Shown here in pieces: positions 35,681 through 44,328 of a stretch of 64,000 nucleotides of DNA. The translations under genes were made by a program, and so were the position numbers. This DNA comes from Azospirillum brasilense. Lineage in GTDB: Bacteria > Pseudomonadota > Alphaproteobacteria > Azospirillales > Azospirillaceae. The notes beneath the pieces are model-generated. The model ran no database searches. It saw only the letters and a list, made by a program, of their open reading frames with translations, and had not been told where the DNA came from. The first letter of the stretch is position 1. The number at the start of each line of letters is the position of its first letter. The DNA lies in the NCBI RefSeq assembly GCF_003349955.1, contig NZ_QLKQ01000005.1, forward strand, positions 87,101-151,100, in the 5' to 3' direction.

Positions 35681-37469
35681 GGACGGCCTCCCCCGGCTGG
35701 GTTTCGGTGCCGAGATAGGCGGCGACCACCGCCGGGTCGCGGTACATGCCGGCCATGCCGCCCTGGTAGATGACCCGCCCGCTGTCCAGCACGACCACGC
35801 GGTCGACCAGCTCGTTGAGGAAATCCATGTGGTGCTCGATCAGGATCACGCCGACACCCCGTTCCTTCAGATGGCGGACCAGTCCGCCCAGCCGTTGCAG
35901 TTCGACCTCCGACAGGCCCGCCGCCGGCTCGTCGAGCATGACGAGGCGCGGGTCGGCGAGGATGACGCGCGACAGCTCGGTCATCCGCTGGTCGCCGTAG
36001 GGCAGGTCGCGCACCGGCGTGTCGGCCAGATGCGACAGGCCGGCCATGGCGATGATGGCGTCGGCGCGGCCCAGCATCGCGGCATCCTCGCGCAGGGCGC
36101 CCGGCAGGTTCAGCGCCGCCGCCAGCGGGTTCTGCCGGTAGAGCCGGTGCCCGCCGAGCAGCACGTTCTCGCGCACCGTGAAGGCGGGGACGAGCCGCGG
36201 ATCCTGGAAGGTGCGCAGCGCTCCCCGCCGCGCCACCGCGTGGTCGGGCAGGCCGGTGATGGCGCCGCCGTCGAAGGTCACGCGCCCGTCGCCCGGCCGG
36301 TAGATGCCGCTGATGATGTTGACCAGCGTGCTCTTGCCCGACCCGTTCGGCCCGACGAGGCCGAGGATCTCCCCCGCCCCCACGGTGACCGACGCGTTGT
36401 CGAGCGCCCGCAGCCCGAGGAAGCTGATGGACACCCCCTCCGCGCTCAGCAGCGGCCCGCTCCCCGATGGTTTCGGAACGGCGGGCGGCGGGGCGGGCAG
36501 CGGCGCCACGTCCTTGGCGAAGCGCGGGCGCGGCAGCAGCAAACCGGCCAGCCCGCGCGGCAGCAGGACGAAGGACAGCAGCAGGATCAGGCCGTAGACC
36601 ATGAACTGGTACTCGGCGAAGATCTGGAGCTTCTCCGGCAGATAGGTGAAGACGACGGCGCCCAGCACCGGCCCGGCCAGCGTGCCCAGCCCGCCGACCA
36701 CCGCCATCACCAGCACCTCCACCGAGCGGTGCAGCCCGAAGGTCTCCGGCCCGAGATAGCCGACGAGATGGGCGTAGAAGCCCCCCGCCAGACCGGCCAG
36801 CGCGGCGCTGAGCATGTAGGCGTTGCGCTTGGTGCGGGCGCGCGGCACGCCGATGCTGCCGGCCGCCACTTCGCTGACATGGATGGCGAAGAAGGCGCGG
36901 CCGAAGGGGCTGGTGACGAAGTTCCGCAGCAGCCACACCACGCCCGCGACCACCGCCAGCATGATCTGGAAATAGGCGGTCGGGCCGACGGACCAGCCGA
37001 ACAGGGTCAGCGTGCGCAGGCCGGGCGACGGCACGCCGCTCAACCCCATCATGCCGCCGGTGACCGAGGTCCACTCGCGCACCACCTCGTAGAAGATCAT
37101 GCCGAAGCCGAGCGTCATCATGGCGAGGTAGAACTCGCGCACCCGCCCGGCGGCGAAGGACAGCAGCCAGCCGCTGAAGGCCCCCATCGCCGCCCCGGCC
37201 AGCAGGGTCAGCGGCAGCGGAAGGCCGAAGTTCTTCATCAGCAGGGCGGAGCCGTAGGCGCCGATGCCGAGAAAGCCGGCGTGGCCCAGCGAGATCTGAC
37301 CGGCGACGCCGGTCAGCAGGTTGATGCTCTGGGCCAGCAGGACGTTGACGAGAAGGAAGGACCAGATCTGCACGGTGGCGCCGCTGACGAACTCCGCCGC
37401 GACGCCGAGCGCCACCAGCAGGGCCGCGACCACCGGGGTCCGGGTGAGGAAGGAGAGGAGATTCCGCAT
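35673..37469 (-). CDS. fused ABC permease-ATPase (LivM-LivG), second copy
   Basis: 598 residues. The permease half (about 1-305) has nine or so hydrophobic segments and the family motif ISLGHAGFLGIGAYGSALLM. A Pro-rich linker (PLPAPPPAVPKPSGSGP) joins it to a LivG ATPase half (about 340-598). The ATPase has Walker A GPNGSGKSTLVNII, signature LPYGDQRMTELSRVIL and Walker B VMLDEPAAGLS. Same fusion architecture as 25491-27194, though the two are clearly diverged paralogues rather than a recent copy. Confidence 0.92.
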   Translation of the reverse strand: MRNLLSFLTRTPVVAALLVALGVAAEFVSGATVQIWSFLLVNVLLAQSINLLTGVAGQISLGHAGFLGIGAYGSALLMKNFGLPLPLTLLAGAAMGAFSGWLLSFAAGRVREFYLAMMTLGFGMIFYEVVREWTSVTGGMMGLSGVPSPGLRTLTLFGWSVGPTAYFQIMLAVVAGVVWLLRNFVTSPFGRAFFAIHVSEVAAGSIGVPRARTKRNAYMLSAALAGLAGGFYAHLVGYLGPETFGLHRSVEVLVMAVVGGLGTLAGPVLGAVVFTYLPEKLQIFAEYQFMVYGLILLLSFVLLPRGLAGLLLPRPRFAKDVAPLPAPPPAVPKPSGSGPLLSAEGVSISFLGLRALDNASVTVGAGEILGLVGPNGSGKSTLVNIISGIYRPGDGRVTFDGGAITGLPDHAVARRGALRTFQDPRLVPAFTVRENVLLGGHRLYRQNPLAAALNLPGALREDAAMLGRADAIIAMAGLSHLADTPVRDLPYGDQRMTELSRVILADPRLVMLDEPAAGLSEVELQRLGGLVRHLKERGVGVILIEHHMDFLNELVDRVVVLDSGRVIYQGGMAGMYRDPAVVAAYLGTETQPGEAVHA

Positions 37470-37478
37470 CGCTGGCCC

Positions 37479-38363
37479 TTACACCTTCGTGAATTCCTTG
37501 CGGCCGAACAGGCCCTGCGGGCGGATGGCGAGGATCACCATCAGGATGGCGAAGGCCATGCCGTGTTCGGCGGCGGTGGAGACGTAGCCGCCGACCAGCT
37601 TCTCGATGACGCCGAGAGCGATGCCGCCGACCAGGGCGCCGGCGGTGTTGCCCATGCCGCCGAAGACCGCGGCGACGAAGCCCAGCACCATCAGGTTGAA
37701 GCCGAAGCTGGGATCGACGGTGCCGGTGATCTGCGCCACCATCACCCCGGCGATGCCGGCCAGCACGCCGCTGGCGACGAAGGACAGCACGATCACCCGG
37801 CGCACCGGAATGCCGGCCAGCGCCGCCGCGTCGGCGTCGTGCGACACCGCCCGCACCGCGCGACCCCAGGCGGAGCGGCGCAGGAACAGCTCCATCGCCA
37901 CCATCAGGGTGAGCGACAGGCCGAGCACGGCGAGATACTGCGACGACACCTGGACCCCGGCGACGTCCACCGAATCCAGGCTGTCGAAGACCAGCGACGG
38001 GAAGGCGATGGCCTGCGACCCGAAGACGCTGGAGACGAAGCCCTGGAGGAAGATGCCGAGCCCCAGCGTGGACACCACCCAGCCCATGCTGTCGCCGGAC
38101 TTCAGCAGCGGGCGGATGGCGATCCGCTCCGCCACCACCATCAGCCCGCCGGCCAGCAGGATGCCCAGCGGCACGGCGAGGGCCGCGGGCATCCCGGCCC
38201 CCAGCATCGCCACCGTCGCCACCGAGGCGGTCATCAGCAGCGAGCCCTGGCCGAAATTCAGCGTCCGCGTGGTCCAGAAGGTCAGCGACAGCCCCATGGC
38301 GATGAGCGCGTAGACCGCGCCGACGCAGACGCCGGCGAAAACGAGTTGCAGCACGAATTGCAT
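37479..38363 (-). CDS. livH: branched-chain amino acid-type ABC transporter permease
   Basis: 294 residues, LivH type with about eight hydrophobic segments. Motifs: TLNFGQGSLLMTASVATVAM, the cytoplasmic loop WGRAVRAVSHDADAAALAGI and the C-terminal RPQGLFGRKEF. Nine bases upstream of the fused LivM-LivG gene. A REP-like repeat separates it from the binding-protein gene, just as in Liv operon 1. Confidence 0.92.
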   Translation of the reverse strand: MQFVLQLVFAGVCVGAVYALIAMGLSLTFWTTRTLNFGQGSLLMTASVATVAMLGAGMPAALAVPLGILLAGGLMVVAERIAIRPLLKSGDSMGWVVSTLGLGIFLQGFVSSVFGSQAIAFPSLVFDSLDSVDVAGVQVSSQYLAVLGLSLTLMVAMELFLRRSAWGRAVRAVSHDADAAALAGIPVRRVIVLSFVASGVLAGIAGVMVAQITGTVDPSFGFNLMVLGFVAAVFGGMGNTAGALVGGIALGVIEKLVGGYVSTAAEHGMAFAILMVILAIRPQGLFGRKEFTKV

Positions 38364-38381
38364 GGCGTCGTCCTTTTTCTT

Positions 38382-38490
38382 CCCTCTCCCCTCCGGGGAG
38401 AGGGTTAGGGTGAGGGGGTCCCGCATCGCCTGCGCTTTCCGTCCCCCGACATCCCCCTCACCCCGCCTCTCTCCCCAGAGGGGAGAGGGG
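38382..38490. repeat. REP-like GC hairpin repeat, copy 2
   Basis: Paired CCCTCTCCCC/GGGGAGAGGG hairpins, related to copies at 28098, 39930 and 57547. Lies between the binding-protein and livH genes of Liv operon 2, the equivalent position to copy 1 in Liv operon 1. Confidence 0.85.
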
Positions 38491-38530
38491 GGATCGCTCC
38501 GGAGACGAAAGGAGGAGAGAGGGAACCCCG

Positions 38531-39742
38531 TCAGTTCCTGACGATCGTCAGCCCGATCTTGTCGCCGCTCTTCACGTACTCGAAGATCGCCACATCCTCC
38601 GGCGCGATGGCGTGGTGCTTGGTGGCGGAGAAGGAATAAGTGGCGTTCACCCCGCGCAGCCCCTGGATGCCCTCGATGGCCGTCGCGATGGCCTTGGGAT
38701 CGGTGGAGTTGGCGCGCTTGATGCCCTCGAACAGCACGTCGGCGGCGTCGTAGGCGTTGCTGACCGACAGCGACATGAAGATCTGCGGGCGCTGCGGGTC
38801 GTTGCCCCACCAGCGGTCGGTGCCGTACTTGGCCTTGTAGGCGTCCGCGAAGCCCTGGGCCGCCGGGTTCAGCGTCTCCTCGCCGAAGACGTAAACCATG
38901 GAGCCGCGCGTGCCGGTCACCAGATCACCGGCGGCCTCCTGGTAGGGGATCGACAGGGCGCCGTTGGAGGCGACCAGCGGCACGTTGAAGTTCAGCCGCG
39001 CCATGGTGCGGCGGATCACCGCCAGATCGGCGCCCAGCCCGACGCAGACCACCACGTCGGCCCCGGCCCGCTGGAGGCGGGCGATCTGCGCCGTCACGTC
39101 CTGGGCGCGCTGGTTGTAGGTCTCCGTCGCCACCACGGCACCGCCCGCCGCCTTCAGCTCCTTGGCGATCATGTCGGCGCCGGACACGCCGTAGGCCGTG
39201 CTCTCATGGACCAGCCCCGGCTTCTTGAACTGGCTGGCGACGTAGCGGCCGAGCACCGTCGATTCGACGTCGTTCTGCAGCGCGAAGGAGAAGACGTTCG
39301 GGCGCGGCTTGCCGCCGTCCGGGTAGGTGACGGTCGGGGTCTGCGCCACCGGGTTCATGTAGGGGCGCCCGTCGGCGGCGGCCATCTCGATCACCGCCAG
39401 CGTCGGGCCGCTGCCCGCCGGGCCGATGATGGCGACCAGCTCCTTGTTGTCGAGCAGCCGGCGCATGTTCTGCACCGCGCGGTCGGGCACGAGTTGGTCG
39501 TCGAGCAGCATCGCCAGCTCGATCGTCTTGCCGTTGATGCCGCCCTTGGCGTTCCACTTCTCGATGGCGAGTTCGACGCCGCGCCGCCCACCCTCGCCAT
39601 ACTCGTTGTAGGGGCCGGTCAGGGCCGAGGTCATACCGATCTTGATGGTGTCCTGCGCGGCGGCGGACCCGGCGGACAGCGCGAGCGCCGAGGTCAGCGT
39701 GACGGCGGCCCCGAGCAAGCGGATGACGGAACGACGGTGCAT
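38531..39742 (-). CDS. Liv-type ABC transporter substrate-binding protein, second copy
   Basis: 403 residues, type I periplasmic binding protein. The signal peptide MHRRSVIRLLGAAVTLTSAL is followed by a cut near SAAAQ-DT. The mature chain begins IKIGMTSALTGPYNEYGEGG, with ELAIEKWNAKGGINGKTIEL and the hinge text IIGPAGSGPTLAVIEMAAAD. The ATG at 39742 follows a promoter (39821-39849) with a putative TetR operator inside the transcribed leader. Ligand unknown; the operon is divergent from CoA-pathway genes that may degrade it. Confidence 0.92.
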   Translation of the reverse strand: MHRRSVIRLLGAAVTLTSALALSAGSAAAQDTIKIGMTSALTGPYNEYGEGGRRGVELAIEKWNAKGGINGKTIELAMLLDDQLVPDRAVQNMRRLLDNKELVAIIGPAGSGPTLAVIEMAAADGRPYMNPVAQTPTVTYPDGGKPRPNVFSFALQNDVESTVLGRYVASQFKKPGLVHESTAYGVSGADMIAKELKAAGGAVVATETYNQRAQDVTAQIARLQRAGADVVVCVGLGADLAVIRRTMARLNFNVPLVASNGALSIPYQEAAGDLVTGTRGSMVYVFGEETLNPAAQGFADAYKAKYGTDRWWGNDPQRPQIFMSLSVSNAYDAADVLFEGIKRANSTDPKAIATAIEGIQGLRGVNATYSFSATKHHAIAPEDVAIFEYVKSGDKIGLTIVRN

Positions 39743-39793
39743 GGCGCTTTTTTCCTCCCTTATGCGGCGGGGCCTGCGACCCAGCCTTTTTGA

Positions 39794-39809
39794 ATGAACC
39801 ATGAGTCAT
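39794..39809. promoter_or_regulatory. putative TetR operator, binding-protein side
   Basis: ATGAACCATGAGTCAT matches the inverted repeat at 40114-40129 at 13 of 16 bases. It lies just downstream of the predicted start point of the minus-strand promoter, a good position for repression. The TetR gene at 48599, in the divergent operon, is the likely binder. Confidence 0.5.
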
Positions 39810-39820
39810 TTTTCATCGAG

Positions 39821-39849
39821 AATGTAACGCGCGCCAACTGTCCGCGCAA
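39821..39849 (-). promoter_or_regulatory. sigma70-type promoter of Liv operon 2
   Basis: On the minus strand TTGCGC (39849-39844) and TACATT (39826-39821) are 17 bases apart. Transcription would start near 39814 and run through the operator at 39794-39809 into the binding-protein gene. Confidence 0.5.
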
Positions 39850-39929
39850 CGGTGTATTTGAGCGGGATGCACTTGACGCCGAAGCCGCACCAAACCATCC
39901 CGCCGGGCAATCGCATCTGGCCTTTATAG

Positions 39930-40047
39930 CCCTCTCCCCTCTGGGGAGAGGGTGGCCCGAAGGGCGGGTGAGGGGGTTGCGCATGGCGATATGTCCGGCA
40001 AAAGCGCATCCCCCTCACCCTAACCCTCTCCCCGGAGGGGAGAGGGA
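39930..40047. repeat. REP-like GC hairpin repeat, copy 3
   Basis: CCCTCTCCCC/GGGGAGAGGG hairpins with a centre containing GGCCCGAAGGGC-like text and TCCGGCAAAAGCGCA. Sits in the 476-base divergent region between Liv operon 2 and the 2-oxoacid dehydrogenase operon, between their promoters. The rest of that region holds the promoters and operators listed separately. Confidence 0.85.
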
Positions 40048-40102
40048 ACTTGTGATAGCCCCGCCCAGCAGGGGGAAGCCGGGATGCGAACAAACAGACT
40101 GC

Positions 40103-40129
40103 TTGACTGAAACATGAATCATCATTCAT
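40103..40129 (+). promoter_or_regulatory. promoter region and putative TetR operator of the 2-oxoacid dehydrogenase operon
   Basis: TTGACT (40103-40108) is a good -35 box; the -10 region (about 40125-40131) is weak. The inverted repeat ATGAAT-CATC-ATTCAT (40114-40129), with flanking AAAC/GTTT symmetry, overlaps the spacer and -10 and resembles the site at 39794-39809. Confidence 0.5.
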
Positions 40130-40132
40130 TGT

Positions 40133-40144
40133 TTGGTCGACCAA
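40133..40144. promoter_or_regulatory. perfect palindrome TTGGTCGACCAA
   Basis: A 12-base perfect palindrome just after the putative operator and 75 bases before the E1 alpha start. It resembles the TTGGT/ACCAA arms in the IclR promoter at 33481-33493. This raises the possibility that one regulator, perhaps the IclR protein, also acts here. Confidence 0.42.
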
Positions 40145-40218
40145 CGGAGCATCGACTCCGCACCGCGCTTTCCCACACACACCGGCGGAGCGCGGAAGAA
40201 ACGCGAAGGGAGGCATCC

Positions 40219-41238
40219 ATGCCGTCATCCGCCGCTCAGGCAGATCCGATTCCGGCCAACCCAATCCCAACCGACCGGCGGCTGGCGCTCCACCGCACCA
40301 TGCAAACGATCCGGGCGACCGAGACGACCCTGTCCCGGCTGTTCGCCGACGGCGAGATCCCCGGCTTCATCCATCTCAGCGTCGGGCAGGAGGCGGTGGC
40401 CGCCGGGGTCGTCGGCGCGCTGGGGCCACGGGACAGCTTCGCCACCACCCACCGCGGCCACGGCCATGTGCTGGCCCGCGGGGTGAAACTCGACCTCTTC
40501 TTCAAGGAGATCATGGGGCGGGCCGGCGGCATCTGCGGCGGGCGCGGCGGTTCCATGCACGTCGCCGACCTGTCGCTGGGCGTGCTGGGGGCCAACGGCA
40601 TCGTCGGGGCCGGGCTGCCGCTCGCCACCGGAAGCGCGCTCGCCCACCAGACCCGGCGCACCGGCGGCGTGGCGGTCGCCTTCTTCGGCGACGGCGCCAT
40701 GGCCGAGGGCGCGCTGCACGAATGCCTGAACATGGCGGCGCTGTGGAAACTGCCGATGGTCTTCGTCTGCGAGAACAACGGCTGGTCGGAATTCTCGCCG
40801 ACCTCCACCCAGTTCGCCGCGACTCTCGACAAGCTGGGCGCGGCCTTCGGCGTGCCCCACCGGAAGGTGGACGGCAACGACGTCGCCGCGGTGGCCGAGG
40901 CCGCCGCGGAGGTGGTGGAGGCCGCCCGCAACGGCGGCGGCCCGCGCATCCTGGAATGCCTGACCACCCGCTGGCACGGCCATTTCGAGGGCGACCCGCA
41001 GCGCTACCGCAACGCCGACGAGATCGCCGGCCTGCCGCGGAACGACCCGCTGCGCCGCTCCGCCGAGGCGCTGCTCGCCGCCGGGGTCGAGGAATCGGCG
41101 CTCGCCGCCCTGGTCGACGCGGTGGACGCCGAGATTCGCGACGCCCTGGAGGCCGCCCGCGCCGACGCCCTGCCCGACGTGGACGCCGCCTTCCGCGACG
41201 TCTACACGCCGACCGCCACCCTCACCGCCGGGGCCTGA
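40219..41238 (+). CDS. 2-oxoacid (acetoin-type) dehydrogenase E1 alpha subunit
   Basis: 339 residues from the ATG at 40219, which has GGGAGG eight bases upstream (the frame is open further 5'). Thiamine diphosphate enzyme: the cofactor motif runs from GDGAMAEGALHECLN to CENN. THRGHGHVLARG and GRGGSMHVAD are typical of AcoA/PdhA-type E1 alpha. With E1 beta and E2 downstream it decarboxylates a 2-oxoacid or cleaves acetoin and transfers the acyl group to lipoate. In context (CoA ligase, acyl-CoA dehydrogenase) the substrate may be a short or branched 2-oxoacid; acetoin is the main alternative. Confidence 0.9.
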   Translation: MPSSAAQADPIPANPIPTDRRLALHRTMQTIRATETTLSRLFADGEIPGFIHLSVGQEAVAAGVVGALGPRDSFATTHRGHGHVLARGVKLDLFFKEIMGRAGGICGGRGGSMHVADLSLGVLGANGIVGAGLPLATGSALAHQTRRTGGVAVAFFGDGAMAEGALHECLNMAALWKLPMVFVCENNGWSEFSPTSTQFAATLDKLGAAFGVPHRKVDGNDVAAVAEAAAEVVEAARNGGGPRILECLTTRWHGHFEGDPQRYRNADEIAGLPRNDPLRRSAEALLAAGVEESALAALVDAVDAEIRDALEAARADALPDVDAAFRDVYTPTATLTAGA

Positions 41239-41244
41239 CCTCCG

Positions 41245-42219
41245 ATGCCGAAGCCTTTGCGCTATGTGAACGCCGTCGCCCAGGCCCTCAACGACGCGAT
41301 GGCCGCCGACCCCGCCGTGATGCTGATGGGCGAGGACGTGGCCGCCGCCGGCGGGCCGTTCAAGGCGACCCGCGGCCTGCTCGACGCCCACGGGCCGGAG
41401 CGGGTGCGCGACACCCCGATCTCCGAGGCCTCCCTGGTCGGCGCCGCCGTGGGCGCCGCGCTGACCGGCATGAAGCCGGTGGTCGAGATCATGTTCATGG
41501 ATTTCGTGACGCTCGCCATGGACGCCGTGGTCAACCAGGCCGCCAAGGCCCGCTTCATGTTCGGCGGGCAGTGCAGCGTGCCGATGGTGCTGCGCACGCC
41601 GCACGGCGGCGGGCTGAACGCCGGGCCGCAGCATTCGCAGTGCCTGGAGGCGTGGTTCGCCCACATCCCCGGCCTGCGCGTCGTCTGCCCGGCCACCGTC
41701 GCCGACGCCTACAGCCTGCTGCGCGCCGCCATCGAGGCGCCGGACCCCGTCGTCGTCGTCGAGAACAAGGCGCTCTACGCGCTTCAGGGCGACATCGACG
41801 TGAACGCCCCGCGCGCGGTCGGCAAGGCGCGCATCGACCGGGCGGGCCGCGACGCCACCATCGTCACCTACGGCGCCACCCTCTACGCCGCCCGCGCCGC
41901 CGCCGACCGGCTGGCCGCCGAGGGCATCGAGGCGGAAATCGTCGACCTGCGCTGGATCCAGCCCTGGGACGAGGAGGCTGTCTTCGCCTCCGTCGCCAAG
42001 ACCCACCGGGTGGTGATCGCGCACGAGGCGGTGCAGGCCTTCGGAGTCGGGGCGGAGATCGCCGCGCGCATCGCGTCGGACGCCTTCGACGACCTCGACG
42101 CCCCGGTGCTGCGGGTCGGCGCGCCCTTCATGCCCATCGCCTTCGCCAAGACCCTCGAAGCGGCCTATCTGCCCGACGCCGACCGGATCGTCGCGGCGGT
42201 CAAGAGCACGCTCGCCTGA
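41245..42219 (+). CDS. 2-oxoacid (acetoin-type) dehydrogenase E1 beta subunit
   Basis: 324 residues, six bases after E1 alpha. Family motifs: MLMGEDVAAAGGPFKATRGL, the catalytic-site region DTPISEASLVGAAVGAALTG, MVLRTPHGGGLNAGPQHSQC and the C-terminal half with DLRWIQPWDEEAV. Forms the alpha2-beta2 E1 with its neighbour. Length and motifs agree with AcoB/PdhB-type subunits. Confidence 0.92.
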   Translation: MPKPLRYVNAVAQALNDAMAADPAVMLMGEDVAAAGGPFKATRGLLDAHGPERVRDTPISEASLVGAAVGAALTGMKPVVEIMFMDFVTLAMDAVVNQAAKARFMFGGQCSVPMVLRTPHGGGLNAGPQHSQCLEAWFAHIPGLRVVCPATVADAYSLLRAAIEAPDPVVVVENKALYALQGDIDVNAPRAVGKARIDRAGRDATIVTYGATLYAARAAADRLAAEGIEAEIVDLRWIQPWDEEAVFASVAKTHRVVIAHEAVQAFGVGAEIAARIASDAFDDLDAPVLRVGAPFMPIAFAKTLEAAYLPDADRIVAAVKSTLA

Positions 42220-42243
42220 ACGCCCCACGGGAGGACCAGCATC

Positions 42244-43032
42244 ATGACGGACGAACGCCCCATCCTGACCAGCCGCGACCGCGCCGTGGGCCTGATCACC
42301 ATCAACCGCCCGACGACCCTCAACGCGCTGGACGTACCGACCCTGCTGGAGCTGGAACGGGCGCTGGGCGAGCTGGAGGCCGACGACGGCGTGCACGTCA
42401 TCGTCGTCACCGGGGCCGGCGAGCGCGCCTTCGTGGCCGGCGGCGACATCGCCGACCTCGACAGCCGCCAGGGCCTCGCCCACTATCTCGACTTCGCGGA
42501 GGTCGTCCACCGGGTGTTCCGCCGGTTCGAGACCTGCGACAAGCCGACCATCGCCGCCGTCAACGGCTGGGCGCTCGGCGGCGGGACCGAGCTGGTGCTG
42601 TCGCTCGACATCCGCATCGCCGCCGACAGCGCGAAGTTCGGCCTGCCGGAAATCAACCTCGGCCTGTTCCCCGGCGCCGGCGGCACCCAGCGCATCCTGC
42701 GCCAGATTCCCGCCTGCCGGGCGCGCGAGCTGGTCTTCACCGGCGACCAGTTCACCGCCGCGGAGGCCGTCGCCTGGGGGCTGGTCAACCGCGCCGTGCC
42801 CAAGGCCGAGCTGATGGCCGAGGCGATGGCCACCGCCCACAAGATCGCCGCCAAGTCGCCGCTGATCCTGAAACTGACCAAGCGCACGCTGCGCCACGGC
42901 GCGGAAATGCCGCTCGGCGCCTCGCTGGCCTACGAGCAGGCGATGATCGGGCTGGTGCTCGACAGCCGGGACGCGCACGAGGGCTGCCGCGCCTTCCTGG
43001 AGAAGCGCAAGGCCGCCTTCACGGGGCAATGA
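42244..43032 (+). CDS. enoyl-CoA hydratase
   Basis: 262 residues, crotonase fold with complete catalytic features: FVAGGDIADLDS (oxyanion hole), WALGGGTELVLSLDIRIA and FGLPEINLGLFPGAGGTQRI, in which the two hydratase glutamates (ELV region and PEINLG) are expected. Unlike the hydratase at 29447, the GxGGTQR segment is intact. It is inserted between the E1 and E2 genes, unusual for an oxoacid dehydrogenase operon. This links the complex to beta-oxidation-like turnover of its acyl-CoA product. Confidence 0.9.
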   Translation: MTDERPILTSRDRAVGLITINRPTTLNALDVPTLLELERALGELEADDGVHVIVVTGAGERAFVAGGDIADLDSRQGLAHYLDFAEVVHRVFRRFETCDKPTIAAVNGWALGGGTELVLSLDIRIAADSAKFGLPEINLGLFPGAGGTQRILRQIPACRARELVFTGDQFTAAEAVAWGLVNRAVPKAELMAEAMATAHKIAAKSPLILKLTKRTLRHGAEMPLGASLAYEQAMIGLVLDSRDAHEGCRAFLEKRKAAFTGQ

Positions 43033-44294
43033 CCATGGTCCGCGAACTGGTGATGCCCAAGCTGGGGCTGACGATGACCGAGGGGGTGCTCGCCGAATGG
43101 CGGGTGTCTCCCGGCCAGCCCTTCCGCAGCGGCGACGTGCTGCTCGTCGTCGAAACCGACAAGATCGCCTCGGAGGTCGAGGCCGACAGCGACGGCGTGC
43201 TGATCGAGACGACCATCCCGGCCGGCGAGACGGTGGCCGTCGGCACCCCGATCGCCCGCTGGTCCGCCGATGGCGCGGGCGCCGCCCCCGCTCCGGAGCC
43301 GGCGGAGACGCCCGCCGCGAAGGCCGCCCCGATACCCGCCCCGACGCCCGGCGCCGCCAACGCCCGGCCCCTGCCCGCTCCGGTCCGCAGCAACGGGGAG
43401 CGCATCCTGTCGACTCCCCTCGCCCGCCGCCGCGCCGAAGGGCTGGGCGTCGATCTAGCGGCAGTGACCGGAAGCGGCCCGCGTGGCCGCATCAAGGTCG
43501 CCGATGTCGAGGCGGCGGCCCAAACGCGGCCCACGCCCCAACCAGCGCCCCAACCCGAGCCCCAGGCGCCAAAGATCGAGACTCCCGCCGGGGAACGGTC
43601 GAAGCCCACCACCCTTCAGGCGACCGTCGCCCGCCGCCTGACCGCCGCCAAGCGCGACGTGCCGCACTTCTACCTCGCCGCCGAGGCCGAGGTGACGGAG
43701 CTGGCCGCCCTGCGCGACCGGCTGAACGCCGACACGGAATCCGGGCTCCAGCGGATTTCGATGACCCATCTGGTGCTGGCCGCGGTCGGCCGGGCGCTCG
43801 CCGTCATGCCGGAGATGGACCGGGTGTGGGACGACGAGGCTCCCGGCGGCGCGATCCTCGCCCTGGGCCGGGGCGACATCGGCATGGCGGTGGACACCCC
43901 GCGCGGGCTGGTCGCCCCGGTGCTGCGCGGGGCGGCGGCCCTGCCGCTCGACCGGCTGGCGGAGGAGGCGGCGGCGCTGACCCGCCGCGCCCGCGACGGC
44001 CGCCTGACCGAAGAGGACTTCCAGGGCGGCGCCGTCACCGTGTCGAACGCCGGCATGCACAACGTCACCTACATGACTTCGATCATCAACCCCGGCCAGT
44101 CGAGCATCCTCGGCGTCGGCAGCGTTCGCTCCGTCTTCCGTCCCGACGCGGCGGGAGCCCCGGTGCTGAAACGCGAACTCGGCCTCGTCCTGTCGGCGGA
44201 TCACCGGCTGTTCGACGGCGTGACCGCCCTGGCCTTCCTCAACCGCATCATCGCCGGGCTGGAGCGGCCTTTCCGCCTGCTTCGCGCACCCTGA
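43029..44294 (+). CDS. dihydrolipoamide acyltransferase E2
   Basis: 421 residues; the ATG at 43029 overlaps the hydratase stop (ATG 43035 is an alternative). Lipoyl domain 1-76 with the lipoylated Lys45 in VVETDKIASEVEA. An Ala/Pro linker follows, then a peripheral subunit-binding domain (ILSTPLARRRAEGLGVDLAA, about 125-160), a second Pro/Gln-rich linker and the catalytic domain (from about 190) with the active-site SADHRLFDG. Transfers the acyl group from lipoate to CoA. No E3 (lipoamide dehydrogenase) gene lies nearby, so E3 must be shared from elsewhere. Confidence 0.92.
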   Translation: MTMVRELVMPKLGLTMTEGVLAEWRVSPGQPFRSGDVLLVVETDKIASEVEADSDGVLIETTIPAGETVAVGTPIARWSADGAGAAPAPEPAETPAAKAAPIPAPTPGAANARPLPAPVRSNGERILSTPLARRRAEGLGVDLAAVTGSGPRGRIKVADVEAAAQTRPTPQPAPQPEPQAPKIETPAGERSKPTTLQATVARRLTAAKRDVPHFYLAAEAEVTELAALRDRLNADTESGLQRISMTHLVLAAVGRALAVMPEMDRVWDDEAPGGAILALGRGDIGMAVDTPRGLVAPVLRGAAALPLDRLAEEAAALTRRARDGRLTEEDFQGGAVTVSNAGMHNVTYMTSIINPGQSSILGVGSVRSVFRPDAAGAPVLKRELGLVLSADHRLFDGVTALAFLNRIIAGLERPFRLLRAP

Positions 44295-44328
44295 ACCAAA
44301 GCCGCCTGACCTGAAAAAGAGACCTCCC

